Assembly (NCBI GenBank): GCA_963815355.1
Contig: CAWFGJ010000005.1
Coordinates: forward strand, 62,001-126,000
Source of the DNA: JAPUEK01 sp963815355
GTDB taxonomy: Bacteria > Pseudomonadota > Alphaproteobacteria > Rhodobacterales > Rhodobacteraceae
Direction of reading: 5' to 3'
Length of the DNA: 64,000 nucleotides
A program made the position numbers and the translations under genes. Shown piece by piece: positions 25,656-37,379 of the stretch. A model generated the notes under the pieces. That model had not been told where the DNA came from, ran no database searches, and was given only the letters and a program-made list of their open reading frames with translations. The stretch's first letter is position 1, and the number at the start of each line of letters is the position of its first letter.

Positions 25656-27326
25656 ATGCTGCAAACTCCGCTGTGGAAACGCCTGCTGATCCTTGCCATC
25701 TGTCTTTGGGGCGTGGTGGCCGCCTTGCCGAATGCCTTTTACACAAGGGTTGAGCAGCACAATGATGCCGCCGAGGCGATTGCCGCGGCTGACGGGGCTG
25801 CGGCCACGCCGGAACAGGCCGCCGCTTTGGCGCAATGGCCGGAAATCCTGCCCTCGGCCTTGATGAACCTTGGCCTTGACCTGCGGGGCGGGGCGCATCT
25901 GCTGGCCGAAGTGCAGACCGGCGACGTCTACGGGCAGCGCATCGACGCGCTGTGGCCGGACGTGCGCGACGCCTTGCGCGAGATCCGCGATCAGGTGGGC
26001 GCGGTGCGCCGTCAGCCTTCGGTTGCGGGTGTGTTGCGGGTGACGATTTCCAACCCCGACGGGATGGCCTTGGCGCTGGAAAAGGTGAAGGCACTGGCGC
26101 AGCCGGTTGTCAGCCTGACCGGGGCCGGGTCCACCGATCTGGAGATCACGCAAGACGGCCAGGATATCGTGGTGCAACTGTCCGAGGCGGAGCGTGCCGC
26201 GACCGACACCCGGACCTTGCAGCAAAGCCTTGAGATCATCCGCCGCCGCGTGGATGAGGTGGGCACGCGCGAGCCCACGATCCAACGGCAGGGCACGGAC
26301 CGCATTCTTATTCAGGTGCCGGGTATCGGATCGGCTGCCGAGTTGAAGGCGCTGATCGGGACCACGGCCAAGCTGACGTTCAACCCGGTTGTGGGGCGCA
26401 GCACCGATCCTGCGGCAGAACCGGGTGCGCGCCGCGCCCTGTTGCCCTCGACCACCGAAGAGGGCGTGTTCTACATCGTTGAGACAGAGGCAGTGGTCAG
26501 CGGCGAAGAGTTGACCGACGCCCAGCCCTCGTTTGACCAAAACGGCCGCCCGGCGGTGACGTTCCGCTTCAATCCTTCGGGGGCGCGTAAGTTCGGCGAC
26601 TACACCGCCGCCCATATCGGCGAGCCCTTTGCCATCGTTCTGGATGATGAGGTGATCTCGGCCCCGGTGATCCAAAGCCATATCTCTGGCGGATCGGGGA
26701 TCATCACCGGCACGTTCACGGTTGAGGAATTGACCAATCTTGCCGTGCTTTTGCGCGCGGGCGCCTTGCCTGCCAAGATGACCTTTCTGGAAGAGCGCAC
26801 CGTCGGCCCCGAACTGGGGCAGGACAGCATCGACGCGGGCAAAGTGGCTGCGATCATCGGCATGGTGGCGGTGTCGCTGTTCATGATCGCCTCTTACGGG
26901 TTGTTCGGCGTCTTTGCGACGGCAGCGCTTGGCATCAACATGATGCTGATTTTCGCCTGTCTTTCGACCATCGGCGGCACGTTGACCCTGCCGGGGATCG
27001 CGGGGATCGTGCTCACCATCGGTATGGCGGTGGACGCCAACGTGCTGGTCTTTGAACGCATCCGCGAGGAATTGCGCACCGCCAAAGGCCCCGCCCGCGC
27101 CATCGAGATCGGCTATGAGCGCGCGTTGAGCGCGATCATCGACGCCAACCTGACCACGTTGATCACCGCCGCCGTGCTGTTCTTCTTTGGCGCGGGCCCG
27201 GTGCGCGGCTTTGCCGTGACCTTGGCCATCGGCATCGTCGGCTCGGTGTTCACGGCGATCTATGTGACGCGGATGTTCATTGAATTGTGGTTCGCCTGGC
27301 GGCGTCCCAAAACCATCGTCGTTTAA
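25656..27326 (+). CDS. secD: Protein translocase subunit SecD
   Basis: A 556-residue inner-membrane protein. One N-terminal membrane segment (about 9-26), a large periplasmic region with LGLDLRGGAHLLAEV and the P1-domain duplications, then five membrane segments near the C-terminus with IGMAVDANVLVFERIREEL. SecD and SecF use the proton gradient to finish preprotein export. The ATG at 25656 begins MLQTPLWKR, like other SecD starts; an upstream TTG at 25617 would add unrelated residues. Confidence 0.96.
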   Translation: MLQTPLWKRLLILAICLWGVVAALPNAFYTRVEQHNDAAEAIAAADGAAATPEQAAALAQWPEILPSALMNLGLDLRGGAHLLAEVQTGDVYGQRIDALWPDVRDALREIRDQVGAVRRQPSVAGVLRVTISNPDGMALALEKVKALAQPVVSLTGAGSTDLEITQDGQDIVVQLSEAERAATDTRTLQQSLEIIRRRVDEVGTREPTIQRQGTDRILIQVPGIGSAAELKALIGTTAKLTFNPVVGRSTDPAAEPGARRALLPSTTEEGVFYIVETEAVVSGEELTDAQPSFDQNGRPAVTFRFNPSGARKFGDYTAAHIGEPFAIVLDDEVISAPVIQSHISGGSGIITGTFTVEELTNLAVLLRAGALPAKMTFLEERTVGPELGQDSIDAGKVAAIIGMVAVSLFMIASYGLFGVFATAALGINMMLIFACLSTIGGTLTLPGIAGIVLTIGMAVDANVLVFERIREELRTAKGPARAIEIGYERALSAIIDANLTTLITAAVLFFFGAGPVRGFAVTLAIGIVGSVFTAIYVTRMFIELWFAWRRPKTIVV

Positions 27327-27337
27327 GGAGAGTCATC

Positions 27338-28315
27338 ATGGCCTGGCGTCTGCGGCTTGCCCCTGAAAAAACCAGCATCGACTTTTTCCGCGCCCAGTGG
27401 ATTACCTTTGGCGGGTCGATGTTCCTCATGATCCTGGCCTTTGCGGCTTGGGGGATTATGGGGTTGAACTATGGCATCGACTTCAAAGGCGGCACCACGC
27501 TGCGCACCGAAAGCACAGCGGCGGTTGACGTGGGCGTTTATCGGACCGCGCTGGCCGGGTTGGAGCTGGGCGATGTGGCGATCACCGAGGTGTTCGATCC
27601 GTCGTTCCGCGACGATCAGCACGTCGCGATGATCCGCCTTGGCGCCGAGGATGGGGTCGAAGAGGTCTCTGCCGAAGCCATGGCACGGGTTGAGGCCGCG
27701 CTGGTGGCCATGGACCCGGCGCTTAAAATCGTGTCCACCGAAAGCGTCGGGCCGAAAGTGTCGGGTGAGCTGGTGTGGTCGTCGATCGTGGCGGTCGCGG
27801 TCACCTCAGTCGGGATCATGCTCTATATCTGGATGCGGTTTGAATGGCAGTTCGCGCTTGGTGGCGTGTTGGCGCTGCTGCATGACGTGTTCATCACCAT
27901 CGGCATCTTTGCGGTGTTCCAGTTGAAGTTTGACCTGACCATCATCGCGGCCTTGCTGACGATCTTGGGTTATTCGATCAACGACACGGTGGTGGTCTTT
28001 GACAGGCTTCGAGAAAACCTGATCAAATACAAGACCATGCCCCTGCGGGAGGTCATGAACCTATCGGTTAACGAGACGCTGAGCCGGACGTTGATGACCT
28101 CTATCACCACGCTGATTGCGATTGGTGCGATGATGATTTTCGGCGGTGACGTGATCCGTGGTTTTTCGTTCGCAATCTTCATCGGTGTGTTGCTGGGCAC
28201 CTATTCGTCGGTCTATGTCGCCAAGAACATCGTCTTGATGATCGGGCTGGACCGCAGCGACAAGGTGCGCAACGGCAAACCTTCGGATCATGAATTCGCC
28301 AATATCGACGCGTAA
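27338..28315 (+). CDS. secF: Protein translocase subunit SecF
   Basis: A 325-residue partner of SecD. N-terminal membrane segment, then GLNYGIDFKGGTTLRTE, the SecF counterpart of the SecD P1 start, and the C-terminal membrane block with GYSINDTVVVFDRLREN. It starts 11 bases after secD with AAGGAGAG upstream. The product is membrane-integrated with its periplasmic loop facing the exported protein. Confidence 0.96.
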   Translation: MAWRLRLAPEKTSIDFFRAQWITFGGSMFLMILAFAAWGIMGLNYGIDFKGGTTLRTESTAAVDVGVYRTALAGLELGDVAITEVFDPSFRDDQHVAMIRLGAEDGVEEVSAEAMARVEAALVAMDPALKIVSTESVGPKVSGELVWSSIVAVAVTSVGIMLYIWMRFEWQFALGGVLALLHDVFITIGIFAVFQLKFDLTIIAALLTILGYSINDTVVVFDRLRENLIKYKTMPLREVMNLSVNETLSRTLMTSITTLIAIGAMMIFGGDVIRGFSFAIFIGVLLGTYSSVYVAKNIVLMIGLDRSDKVRNGKPSDHEFANIDA

Positions 28316-28366
28316 ATCGGGCGGCTGCCCAAGGGGCGGCTGCGAAATCGGAGGGGGTGAAGGGCC

Positions 28367-28723
28367 ATGCGGCTGACGGAAATCACCTATGGCTCGGCCT
28401 TGGCAATCGAAAGCTACGGGCCGGGGTTCTTTCGGGTTGGCACCCATGTGTTGCGCGGGCCGTCTTTGGTGACGCCGTGGGATGCGGGTATCTGGGGTGG
28501 GCTGGACGATATAGCAGCCCCGCTTAGCCTTGCCGGGCGGATCGACGTTTTGCTGCTGGGGATGGGCCCCGACATCTCGCCGGTGCCGAAGGCCTTTCGC
28601 GAGGCGATGGACGCGGCGGGAATCGGGCTTGAGCCGATGAATTCCCCCGCCGCCTGCCGGACCTATAACGTCCTGCTGGGCGAAGGCCGCCGGATTGCGG
28701 CCTGCCTTCTGCCCATGCCGTGA
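28367..28723 (+). CDS. Mth938-like domain protein (DUF498 / NDUFAF3 family)
   Basis: A 118-residue protein of the Mth938 family, with core LLLGMGPDISPVPKAFREAM and TYNVLLGEGRRIAACLLP. The mitochondrial relative NDUFAF3 assists complex I assembly; the bacterial role is not settled. Its place directly after secDF is common in alphaproteobacteria. The start at 28367 follows GGAGGGGG. Expected to be cytosolic and probably co-transcribed with secF. Confidence 0.85.
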   Translation: MRLTEITYGSALAIESYGPGFFRVGTHVLRGPSLVTPWDAGIWGGLDDIAAPLSLAGRIDVLLLGMGPDISPVPKAFREAMDAAGIGLEPMNSPAACRTYNVLLGEGRRIAACLLPMP

Positions 28724-28739
28724 CCGCCTGAGGGCCGCA

Positions 28740-29732
28740 CTACCAAAGGTGGTGGACCTGCGGGGCGATCAGGCGGGTATAGACTGCGCGTGCGGCTTGC
28801 AGCACCTCGGGCGAAAGCGCGGGCAAATCGGCAGCGGCCGCATTGGCGCGGGCCTGTGGGGGCGTCTTTGCCCCCGGAATGACCACTGTGACAGCGCTTT
28901 CCATCAAGATCCAGCGCAGGGCAAAGGCCGCCATTGTGGCCCCCTGCGGCACAAGGGCGCGCAGTTCTTCCACCGCAGCAAGGGCGATGTCAAAGGGCAC
29001 GCCCGAAAAGGTCTCGCCCTTGTCAAAAGCCTCGCCGTTGCGGTTAAAGCTGCGGTGATCATCGGCGGCGAACTGGCTTTGCGCCGTCATCTTGCCAGTC
29101 AGCAGGCCCGAGGCCAGCGGCACGCGCGCGATGATTGCGACACCTGCGGCCTGCGCCTCACGGAAGAACACCTCGGAGGGACGTTGGCGGAACAGGTTGT
29201 AGATCATCTGCACCGACACCACGCCGGGCTGACGGATCGCGGTGCGCGCCTCTTCGATGGTCTCGACCGAGACACCGAAATCGGCGATCTTGCCCTTTTG
29301 CTTCAGGCCAGCAAGCGCCTCAAACATCTCTGGATCGGAATAGACCGGGGTGGGCGGGCAGTGGAGTTGCAAAAGGTCCAGGCAATCCACCCCAAGGTTT
29401 TGCAAAGACCGGTCGATGAAGGCCTCTATCGCGGCACCGGTATAGGCCTCGGCGGTATGGGGGTTCAGACGGCGGCCGGCCTTGGTTGCCACGAACGGGC
29501 GCGGGCCGGGGCGTTCGGCCAGCACGGCGCGGATGATCCGTTCAGAGCGGCCATCGCCGTAGACATCGGCAGTGTCGATAAAGGTCATGCCCGCATCAAG
29601 GGCGGCGTGCAGCGTGGCCTTGGCGTCGGCCTCTGTCACCTCCCCCCAGGTGCCGCCGATGGCCCAGGCGCCAAAGCCGATGGCAGAGGTGGTCTTTCCG
29701 GTATGGGCGAAGGGACGGGTGGGCAGGGTCAT
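28740..29732 (-). CDS. Aldo/keto reductase
   Basis: A 330-residue NADPH-dependent oxidoreductase of the aldo/keto reductase superfamily with a TIM-barrel fold. The catalytic tetrad is visible: Asp and Tyr in FIDTADVYGDGRSE, Lys in VATKAG and His in LLQLHC. The cofactor-binding end shows VVIPGAKTPPQARANAAAAD. The substrate is unknown. It is convergent with the Mth938 gene and divergent from ccmA, so it stands alone. Confidence 0.88.
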   Translation of the reverse strand: MTLPTRPFAHTGKTTSAIGFGAWAIGGTWGEVTEADAKATLHAALDAGMTFIDTADVYGDGRSERIIRAVLAERPGPRPFVATKAGRRLNPHTAEAYTGAAIEAFIDRSLQNLGVDCLDLLQLHCPPTPVYSDPEMFEALAGLKQKGKIADFGVSVETIEEARTAIRQPGVVSVQMIYNLFRQRPSEVFFREAQAAGVAIIARVPLASGLLTGKMTAQSQFAADDHRSFNRNGEAFDKGETFSGVPFDIALAAVEELRALVPQGATMAAFALRWILMESAVTVVIPGAKTPPQARANAAAADLPALSPEVLQAARAVYTRLIAPQVHHLW

Positions 29733-29830
29733 GGTGTTCTCCTTGTTTGCGCCAACCTAGTGTGCCTTGCGGCGACCTGCCACCCTTTGCGCCCCTTTTC
29801 GGCGGGGCGGGCATGGGGTAGGGCTTGGGG

Positions 29831-30463
29831 ATGAACACCGCACCGCCCCTTGTTGTCACCGATCTGGCCTGCGCCCGCGCCGGGGTTGCGGTGCTTGAGG
29901 GCGTGTCCTTTGCGGTGGCATCGGGGCAGGCGATGATTTTGCGCGGGCCCAACGGCATCGGCAAGACCACCTTGCTGCGCGTGGTGGCCGGGTTGCAGCC
30001 GCCACTGGCCGGGCAAGTAATGGCGGCGGAGGTCGCCTATGCCGCCCATGCCGACGGGGTGAAAGCGGTGCTGACGGTGCGCGAGAATCTGGCCTTTTGG
30101 GCGCAGATCTACGGCACCGATACGGTGGCCGCCGCGATGGAGGCGATGGATCTGGCCGATCTGGCCGAGCGGCGGGCGGCGCATTTGTCTGCAGGGCAGC
30201 GGCGCCGACTTGGGCTGGCGCGGCTGATGGTGTCGGGGCGGGCACTGTGGGTATTGGACGAGCCGACGGTGTCTTTGGATGCGGGGTCGGTTGCGCTGTT
30301 CGCGCAAGGGGTGGCCGCGCATCTGGCGGGCGGAGGTGCAGCGCTGATCGCCACGCATATCGCCTTGGGGCTGGAGGGCGCGGCAGAGCTGGACCTGACC
30401 CCCTACAAGGCGCGCGGCGGCGCGGGCCGCCCCAAGGGCGCGTTCGACGAGGCCTTTGCATGA
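29831..30463 (+). CDS. ccmA: Cytochrome c maturation ABC exporter ATPase CcmA
   Basis: A 210-residue ABC ATPase with Walker A GPNGIGKTTLL, signature LSAGQRRRLGLARL and Walker B LWVLDEPTVSLD. With CcmB, CcmC and CcmD it releases haem-loaded CcmE for cytochrome c assembly on the periplasmic side. The ATG at 29831 is chosen; a TTG two codons earlier has nothing to favour it. The 3' end overlaps ccmB by four bases (ATGA). Confidence 0.94.
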   Translation: MNTAPPLVVTDLACARAGVAVLEGVSFAVASGQAMILRGPNGIGKTTLLRVVAGLQPPLAGQVMAAEVAYAAHADGVKAVLTVRENLAFWAQIYGTDTVAAAMEAMDLADLAERRAAHLSAGQRRRLGLARLMVSGRALWVLDEPTVSLDAGSVALFAQGVAAHLAGGGAALIATHIALGLEGAAELDLTPYKARGGAGRPKGAFDEAFA

Positions 30464-31116
30464 TCGCGTTGCTGGTTCGGGATTTGCGGTTGGCGGTGCG
30501 GGCGGGCGGGGGCTTTGGCCTTGGGCTGGCGTTCTTTCTGCTGGTGGCGGTGCTGGTGCCTTTGGGCGTCGGGCCGCAGGGCGATCTTTTGGCCCGCATC
30601 GCACCCGGTATCTTGTGGGTGGGGGCGTTGCTGGCCTGCCTGTTGTCGCTGGACCGGCTGTTTGCGCTGGATTTTGAGGACGGCTCACTGGACTTGCTGG
30701 CCACCTCTCCGATGCCGATGGAGGGGGTGGTCGCGGTCAAGGCGCTGGCGCATTGGCTGGTGACGGGGCTGCCCTTGGTCGTGGTGGCGCCGGGGCTTGG
30801 GGTTTTGCTGAACCTGCCGCTGGCGGGTTATGGGTGGCTGGTGCTGGCGCTGCTTTTGGGCACCCCGGCGCTAAGCGTGATCGGGGCCTTTGGCGCGGCC
30901 TTGGTGGTGGGGGTCAAGCGCGGCGGTTTGTTGCTGTCGCTGCTGGTCTTGCCGTTGTATATGCCAACGCTGATCTTTGGTGCCGAGGTTGTGAAGCGCG
31001 GCACACAGGGTTTGGCGGTAGGAGTGCCGTTGGCGCTGCTGGCGGGGATCACGCTGGGGGCTGCGGCATTGTTACCCTTTGCAGCGGCTGCCGCAATTCG
31101 CGTTAATCTACGCTAA
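30460..31116 (+). CDS. ccmB: Haem exporter membrane subunit CcmB
   Basis: A 218-residue membrane protein with six predicted transmembrane segments. The FALDFEDGSLDLLATSP segment is the CcmB hallmark, and PLYMPTLIFG lies in the C-terminal half. It pairs with the CcmA ATPase. The ATG overlaps the ccmA stop, which indicates translational coupling. Confidence 0.94.
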   Translation: MIALLVRDLRLAVRAGGGFGLGLAFFLLVAVLVPLGVGPQGDLLARIAPGILWVGALLACLLSLDRLFALDFEDGSLDLLATSPMPMEGVVAVKALAHWLVTGLPLVVVAPGLGVLLNLPLAGYGWLVLALLLGTPALSVIGAFGAALVVGVKRGGLLLSLLVLPLYMPTLIFGAEVVKRGTQGLAVGVPLALLAGITLGAAALLPFAAAAAIRVNLR

Positions 31117-31156
31117 GGCTTGGCGCAAAACAGGGGCGAGTCGAACAGGAATGGTC

Positions 31157-31885
31157 ATGTCGATCTGGGAATACGCGAACCCCAAGCGGTTCATGCAGGC
31201 CTCGGGCGCTGTTTTGCCTTGGGTGGCAGGGCTTGCGGGGCTTTGCCTGGTGGTCGGATTGATCTGGGGCTTCTTTTTCACGCCGGATGCCGACAAGTTC
31301 GGATCGACCGTCAAGATCATCTATTTGCACGTGCCCGCCGCGATGATGGCGATTTCGGCTTGGGCGATGATGCTGGTGGCGTCGTTGATCTGGTTGGTCC
31401 GGCGGCACCACGTCAGCGCCTTGTCGGCGCGGGCGGCGGCCCCGGTGGGATTGGCCTTTACGGTGATCGGGCTGGTCACCGGGGCGATCTGGGGGCAGCC
31501 GATGTGGGGGACGTGGTGGGCATGGGATCCGCGTCTGACCTCTTTCCTGATCCTCGCGCTGTTCTATCTGGGCTATATCGCGCTGTGGGAGGCGGTTGAG
31601 GACCCTGACACCGCCGCCGACCTGACGGCGGTTCTGGCCATCGTCGGATCGGTGTTCGCGTTTCTCAGCCGCTATGCGGTGCTGTTCTGGAATCAGGGGC
31701 TGCATCAGGGGGCGAGCCTGTCGCTGGACGCCAAAGAAAACGTCTCGGATGTGTATTGGCTGCCGCTTTTGGTCTGTATCGCGGGGTTTGTGTTGTTGTT
31801 CGTGACGCTGGTGCTGATGCGGACGCGGACGGAAATCCGGGCGCGGCGGGTGTCGGCGTTGTTGGCGCGGGAGCGGGCAAGATGA
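31157..31885 (+). CDS. ccmC: Haem transporter CcmC
   Basis: A 242-residue six-helix membrane protein of the haem-handling superfamily. The tryptophan-rich motif WGTWWAWDPRLTS lies in the middle, with the flanking haem-ligand histidines in YLHVPAA and WNQGLHQGASLS. CcmC delivers haem to CcmE. The ATG at 31157 has AGGA seven bases upstream; an ATG two codons earlier would have no room for the ribosome site. It overlaps ccmD by four bases. Confidence 0.95.
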   Translation: MSIWEYANPKRFMQASGAVLPWVAGLAGLCLVVGLIWGFFFTPDADKFGSTVKIIYLHVPAAMMAISAWAMMLVASLIWLVRRHHVSALSARAAAPVGLAFTVIGLVTGAIWGQPMWGTWWAWDPRLTSFLILALFYLGYIALWEAVEDPDTAADLTAVLAIVGSVFAFLSRYAVLFWNQGLHQGASLSLDAKENVSDVYWLPLLVCIAGFVLLFVTLVLMRTRTEIRARRVSALLARERAR

Positions 31886-32043
31886 TGCCAGAGCTTGGGA
31901 AATATGCGGGCGCGGTGATCGGGTCTTATGCCGCCACAATCGCGGTGATCGTGGTGCTGATCGGCTGGACGTGGTGGCGCGGTGCGCGGGTGAAACGAGA
32001 ACTGCGCGAAGTTGAAGCGCGGCAGGGGAAAGACAATGGCTAA
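31882..32043 (+). CDS. ccmD: Haem exporter accessory protein CcmD
   Basis: A 53-residue single-span membrane protein (ELGKYAGAVIGSYAATIAVI then a basic tail, RGARVKRELREVEARQGK), as expected for CcmD, which links CcmC and CcmE to the CcmAB ATPase. The ATG at 31882 overlaps the ccmC stop; an adjacent ATG at 31885 is also possible. It overlaps ccmG by eight bases. Confidence 0.9.
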   Translation: MMPELGKYAGAVIGSYAATIAVIVVLIGWTWWRGARVKRELREVEARQGKDNG

Positions 32044-32572
32044 ATGGTGGCTCGCGGTTCCGCCCGTGGTGTTCTTTGGGTTGGTTGGCGCGCTTTATCT
32101 GGGGCTGGAGCGGCCCGGAGCGGGGATATTGCCGTCGGTCTTTGTGGACAAGGCGGCGCCGGCCGTGGGTAGCGGCGTTTTGCCGGGCATCCCGGGCTTT
32201 ACCGACGCGGATTTGCGCGGTGGTCAGGTGACGATCGTGAACTTTTGGGCAAGCTGGTGCCCACCCTGCCGCGCCGAGCATCCGACGCTGAAGGCGTTAT
32301 CGGGCGAGGGGATTCGCGTCATGGGCGTCAACATGATGGACGACCCTGACAAGGCGATTGCGTTTCTGGAAGAGGACGGCAATCCGTTCCTGGGGGTGAT
32401 TGCGGACCCCAAGGGCCGGATGCGGATGGACTGGGGGGTCACTGCCCCGCCAGAGACGTTCATTCTGCGCGGCGATGGCACGGTGGCCTATCGGTTCATC
32501 GGGCCGATGGTGGGCGATGATTACGAACAGCGCTTCCGTCCGGAACTGGAAAAGGCGCTGCGCGGCGAATAG
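32036..32572 (+). CDS. ccmG: Thiol:disulfide interchange protein CcmG/DsbE
   Basis: A 178-residue membrane-anchored thioredoxin-fold protein: N-terminal anchor (about 5-23) and redox motif WCPPC in NFWASWCPPCRAEHP, with the family's GVTAPPETFILRGDG segment. CcmG reduces apocytochrome c cysteines in the periplasm before haem attachment. The ATG at 32036 overlaps ccmD. Last gene of the ccmABCDG operon; ccmE, ccmF and ccmH are not in the window. Confidence 0.94.
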   Translation: MAKWWLAVPPVVFFGLVGALYLGLERPGAGILPSVFVDKAAPAVGSGVLPGIPGFTDADLRGGQVTIVNFWASWCPPCRAEHPTLKALSGEGIRVMGVNMMDDPDKAIAFLEEDGNPFLGVIADPKGRMRMDWGVTAPPETFILRGDGTVAYRFIGPMVGDDYEQRFRPELEKALRGE

Positions 32573-32763
32573 TCAATGCGTCGCCAACAGCAACAGGATT
32601 GATCCAAGGATAATCAACTCCCCCAAGGGGAGCGGGCTGGTGAGCAGCACTTTGGTGGCGGCCTTGGCGGGTTGCGTCGGGTGCTGCGGCGAACGGTGGG
32701 GCATCTGGAACCTGTGTTTCTGATTTGTTGCCCCGTTTTGCGCCAACATGCTTAACAAAAACC

Positions 32764-32789
32764 AAAGGCCCGGAGAGATCCGGGCCTTT
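32764..32789 (-). terminator. Bidirectional intrinsic terminator after acnA
   Basis: Perfect ten-base-pair stem AAAGGCCCGG-AGAGAT-CCGGGCCTTT. On the minus strand it is followed by GGTTTTTGTT, and on the plus strand by GTTTTGG, so it can serve acnA and any transcript leaving ccmG. It lies 24 bases after the acnA stop. Confidence 0.85.
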
Positions 32790-32812
32790 GTTTTGGAAAC
32801 AATCTGTTTCGA

Positions 32813-35497
<2,685 letters not shown>

Positions 35498-35641
35498 GCG
35501 GGCCTCCTCATGGCTGGCGTCTTGCGCGTTGTTTGCCGTAGAGCAGGGCAGCGCGCAAGGGAATCGTGATGGGTATATGCGCATTGTATGCAATTGTATG
35601 CCGAAAAGCCAGCACTTCCTTGTGGCGGACAAGACCCCTTT

Positions 35642-35661
35642 TGTCACACGCTGCTGTGACA
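35642..35661. promoter_or_regulatory. Palindrome in the acnA/DUF1223 divergent region
   Basis: TGTCACA-CGCTGC-TGTGACA, a perfect 7-base inverted repeat around a 6-base centre, 145 bases upstream of the acnA start and 93 bases before the DUF1223 gene start. It looks like a dimeric regulator site. The half-sites are in the opposite order to the CRP consensus, so CRP is not the obvious binder; I do not know which regulator uses it. Confidence 0.45.
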
Positions 35662-35753
35662 GGCCTGACGCAAAGGCTCGCAAAACCTTGATTGGCGGCG
35701 CGGCGAGGGGTTTTGTAGAACTGTGCAGGGATTGAAAAGGGACGGACCGAACC

Positions 35754-36461
35754 ATGAAGCGACATATTGTCAGTGCGGCCGCGGGTCTGTGGTTTTGTCT
35801 GTTGGCACCGGGGATGGCGCAACAAAGCGAACCGGGTGTGGTGGTTGAGCTTTATACCTCACAAGGGTGTTCGTCCTGCCCACCTGCCGACGCGCTTTTG
35901 GCCGATCTGGCGAAAAAGCCGGGGGTGATCGCCTTGGCACTGCACGTGGATTATTGGGATTATATTGGCTGGGCCGATACATTTGGGCAGGCGCAGTTCA
36001 CTGCCCGTCAAAAGGCCTATGCCCGCGCCAATGGCAGCAAGATGATCTACACCCCGCAAATGATCATTGGCGGCGGTGAACGCGTGGTGGGCAATGAGCC
36101 GGGGCAGGTCAACGCGGCGGTCAAGCGGCTGTTGGGCGCGTCCGGCCCGGTGACCCTGACACTCGAGCGGCGCGGCAACCGGGTGGTGATCCGGGCCGAG
36201 GCCGATCCGCCGTTGAAACGTGGCACGCGTGTGCAGTTGGTGCGTTATCAGCCGTCCAAGGTGGTCGAAATCCAGCGCGGAGAAAATGCCGGGGAAGCCA
36301 TCAGCTATGCCAATATCGTGACCGACTGGCAGCCGATTGCCGAATGGTCAGGCCAAGCACCTTTGGAGATGCAGGCCGCAGCCCCCGGTAATTTGCCCGT
36401 AGTCGTCATCATCCAGTCCGATGGCCCGGCAGAAATTCTTGCCGCCGCGCGGATCAGATAG
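35754..36461 (+). CDS. DUF1223 secreted thioredoxin-like protein
   Basis: A 235-residue protein with a signal peptide (first about 22 residues, ending PGMAQQ) and the DUF1223 core: VVELYTSQGCSSCPPADALL, containing a CSSC redox motif, and HVDYWDYIGWADTF, a strongly conserved family segment. The C-terminal half is beta-rich. Function is unproven; a periplasmic thiol-redox role is suggested by the CxxC and thioredoxin-like fold. It faces acnA in a divergent arrangement. Confidence 0.85.
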   Translation: MKRHIVSAAAGLWFCLLAPGMAQQSEPGVVVELYTSQGCSSCPPADALLADLAKKPGVIALALHVDYWDYIGWADTFGQAQFTARQKAYARANGSKMIYTPQMIIGGGERVVGNEPGQVNAAVKRLLGASGPVTLTLERRGNRVVIRAEADPPLKRGTRVQLVRYQPSKVVEIQRGENAGEAISYANIVTDWQPIAEWSGQAPLEMQAAAPGNLPVVVIIQSDGPAEILAAARIR

Positions 36462-36469
36462 CGCAGACA

Positions 36470-37339
36470 CTATTTCCAGCGGCGGTGAATCCAGAACCAC
36501 TGGTCCAGATGCGTGCGCACGAGCGCCTCGAGGCTGTCGTTCAGCGCTTGGGTCATCGCCTCGGGCGTGTCCTGCGGGATTGGCGCCTCAACGATGATCT
36601 GAAAGGACAGACCGTCGGCTTGGCGGATCGCATAGGTCGGGATCACCAGCGCATCATATTTCAACGCAAGTTCCGCCGCTGACAGGGCGGTCAGGGCTGG
36701 GTGGCCGAAAAACGTCAGCGCCGCCCCGTGTTTCATGTGCTGGTCGATGAGCATTCCCAGCATACCGCCCGAACGCAGGTGGCGGACCATCTCGGCCAGC
36801 CCCTTTTTGCCGCGCGCAAACAGCGGGGTGCCTATTCCAGAGATCGCCTTGACGTAGTGTTCGTTGAAGTGGCGGTTGCTCATCGGCATATACAACGCGC
36901 CCACCCGGTAACCGCGTGCAATCAGGGCCGCGCGCGAGGCGTCGTAATTGCCGAAATGCCCGGTCACAAGGATCACCGGGCGGTTGGCAGCGTGGGCGGC
37001 CTCTAACGCGGCGACGCCGGCACCGGTCAGGGGCAGGCAACTGGCCTGTTCGATGAACTCAGGGCCGGAATAAATCTCGATCACGGTGCGGCCGACATTG
37101 TCGGGCACGGCGCGCAGGATGCGGCGCACTTCGGCCTCGGGCAGGTCGGGCAGGATCAGGGCAAGGTTGTTGCGGATGCGGCTGCGGTAGCCAGCCAGTG
37201 GCGCGATCACCTGCGCCATGATCCAGCCGCACAGGGGCACGCGCGTCCGATAGGGCAGCAGCAGCAGGCCACCGATCATCGCCCGCAAGACGCGGTCTTG
37301 CAGCCAATGGGCCAGCCTGAAGCGGGGAGGGTCTTCCAT
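36470..37339 (-). CDS. Lauroyl/acyl acyltransferase, LpxL/HtrB family
   Basis: A 289-residue membrane-associated acyltransferase. The catalytic H-x4-D motif is in VTGHFGNYDAS, and ALYMPMSNRHFNEHY and GGMLGMLIDQHMKHG are typical of late acyltransferases of lipid A. It probably adds a secondary acyl chain to lipid A at the inner membrane. The ATG at 37339 is preferred; an in-frame start at 37435 would overlap the upstream gene. It may be co-transcribed with the EamA gene, 40 bases upstream. Confidence 0.82.
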   Translation of the reverse strand: MEDPPRFRLAHWLQDRVLRAMIGGLLLLPYRTRVPLCGWIMAQVIAPLAGYRSRIRNNLALILPDLPEAEVRRILRAVPDNVGRTVIEIYSGPEFIEQASCLPLTGAGVAALEAAHAANRPVILVTGHFGNYDASRAALIARGYRVGALYMPMSNRHFNEHYVKAISGIGTPLFARGKKGLAEMVRHLRSGGMLGMLIDQHMKHGAALTFFGHPALTALSAAELALKYDALVIPTYAIRQADGLSFQIIVEAPIPQDTPEAMTQALNDSLEALVRTHLDQWFWIHRRWK

Positions 37340-37379
37340 GCTGATGATCGGGTCCGTTTCAGGTCGGGTCGGTGTGGGT

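Noticed and set aside
32573..32758. 61-codon minus-strand frame between ccmG and acnA ending in a hydrophobic stretch
   Set aside because: It has no clear ribosome site, its middle is low-complexity His/Pro/Gln sequence, and it falls between two genes transcribed towards each other; I could not support it as a gene, though a small membrane peptide is not excluded.
35498..35755. Longer N-terminus for aconitase from 35755
   Set aside because: It would read through the divergent promoter region and the added residues have no resemblance to aconitase, while 35497 has GAGGAGG and the normal start.
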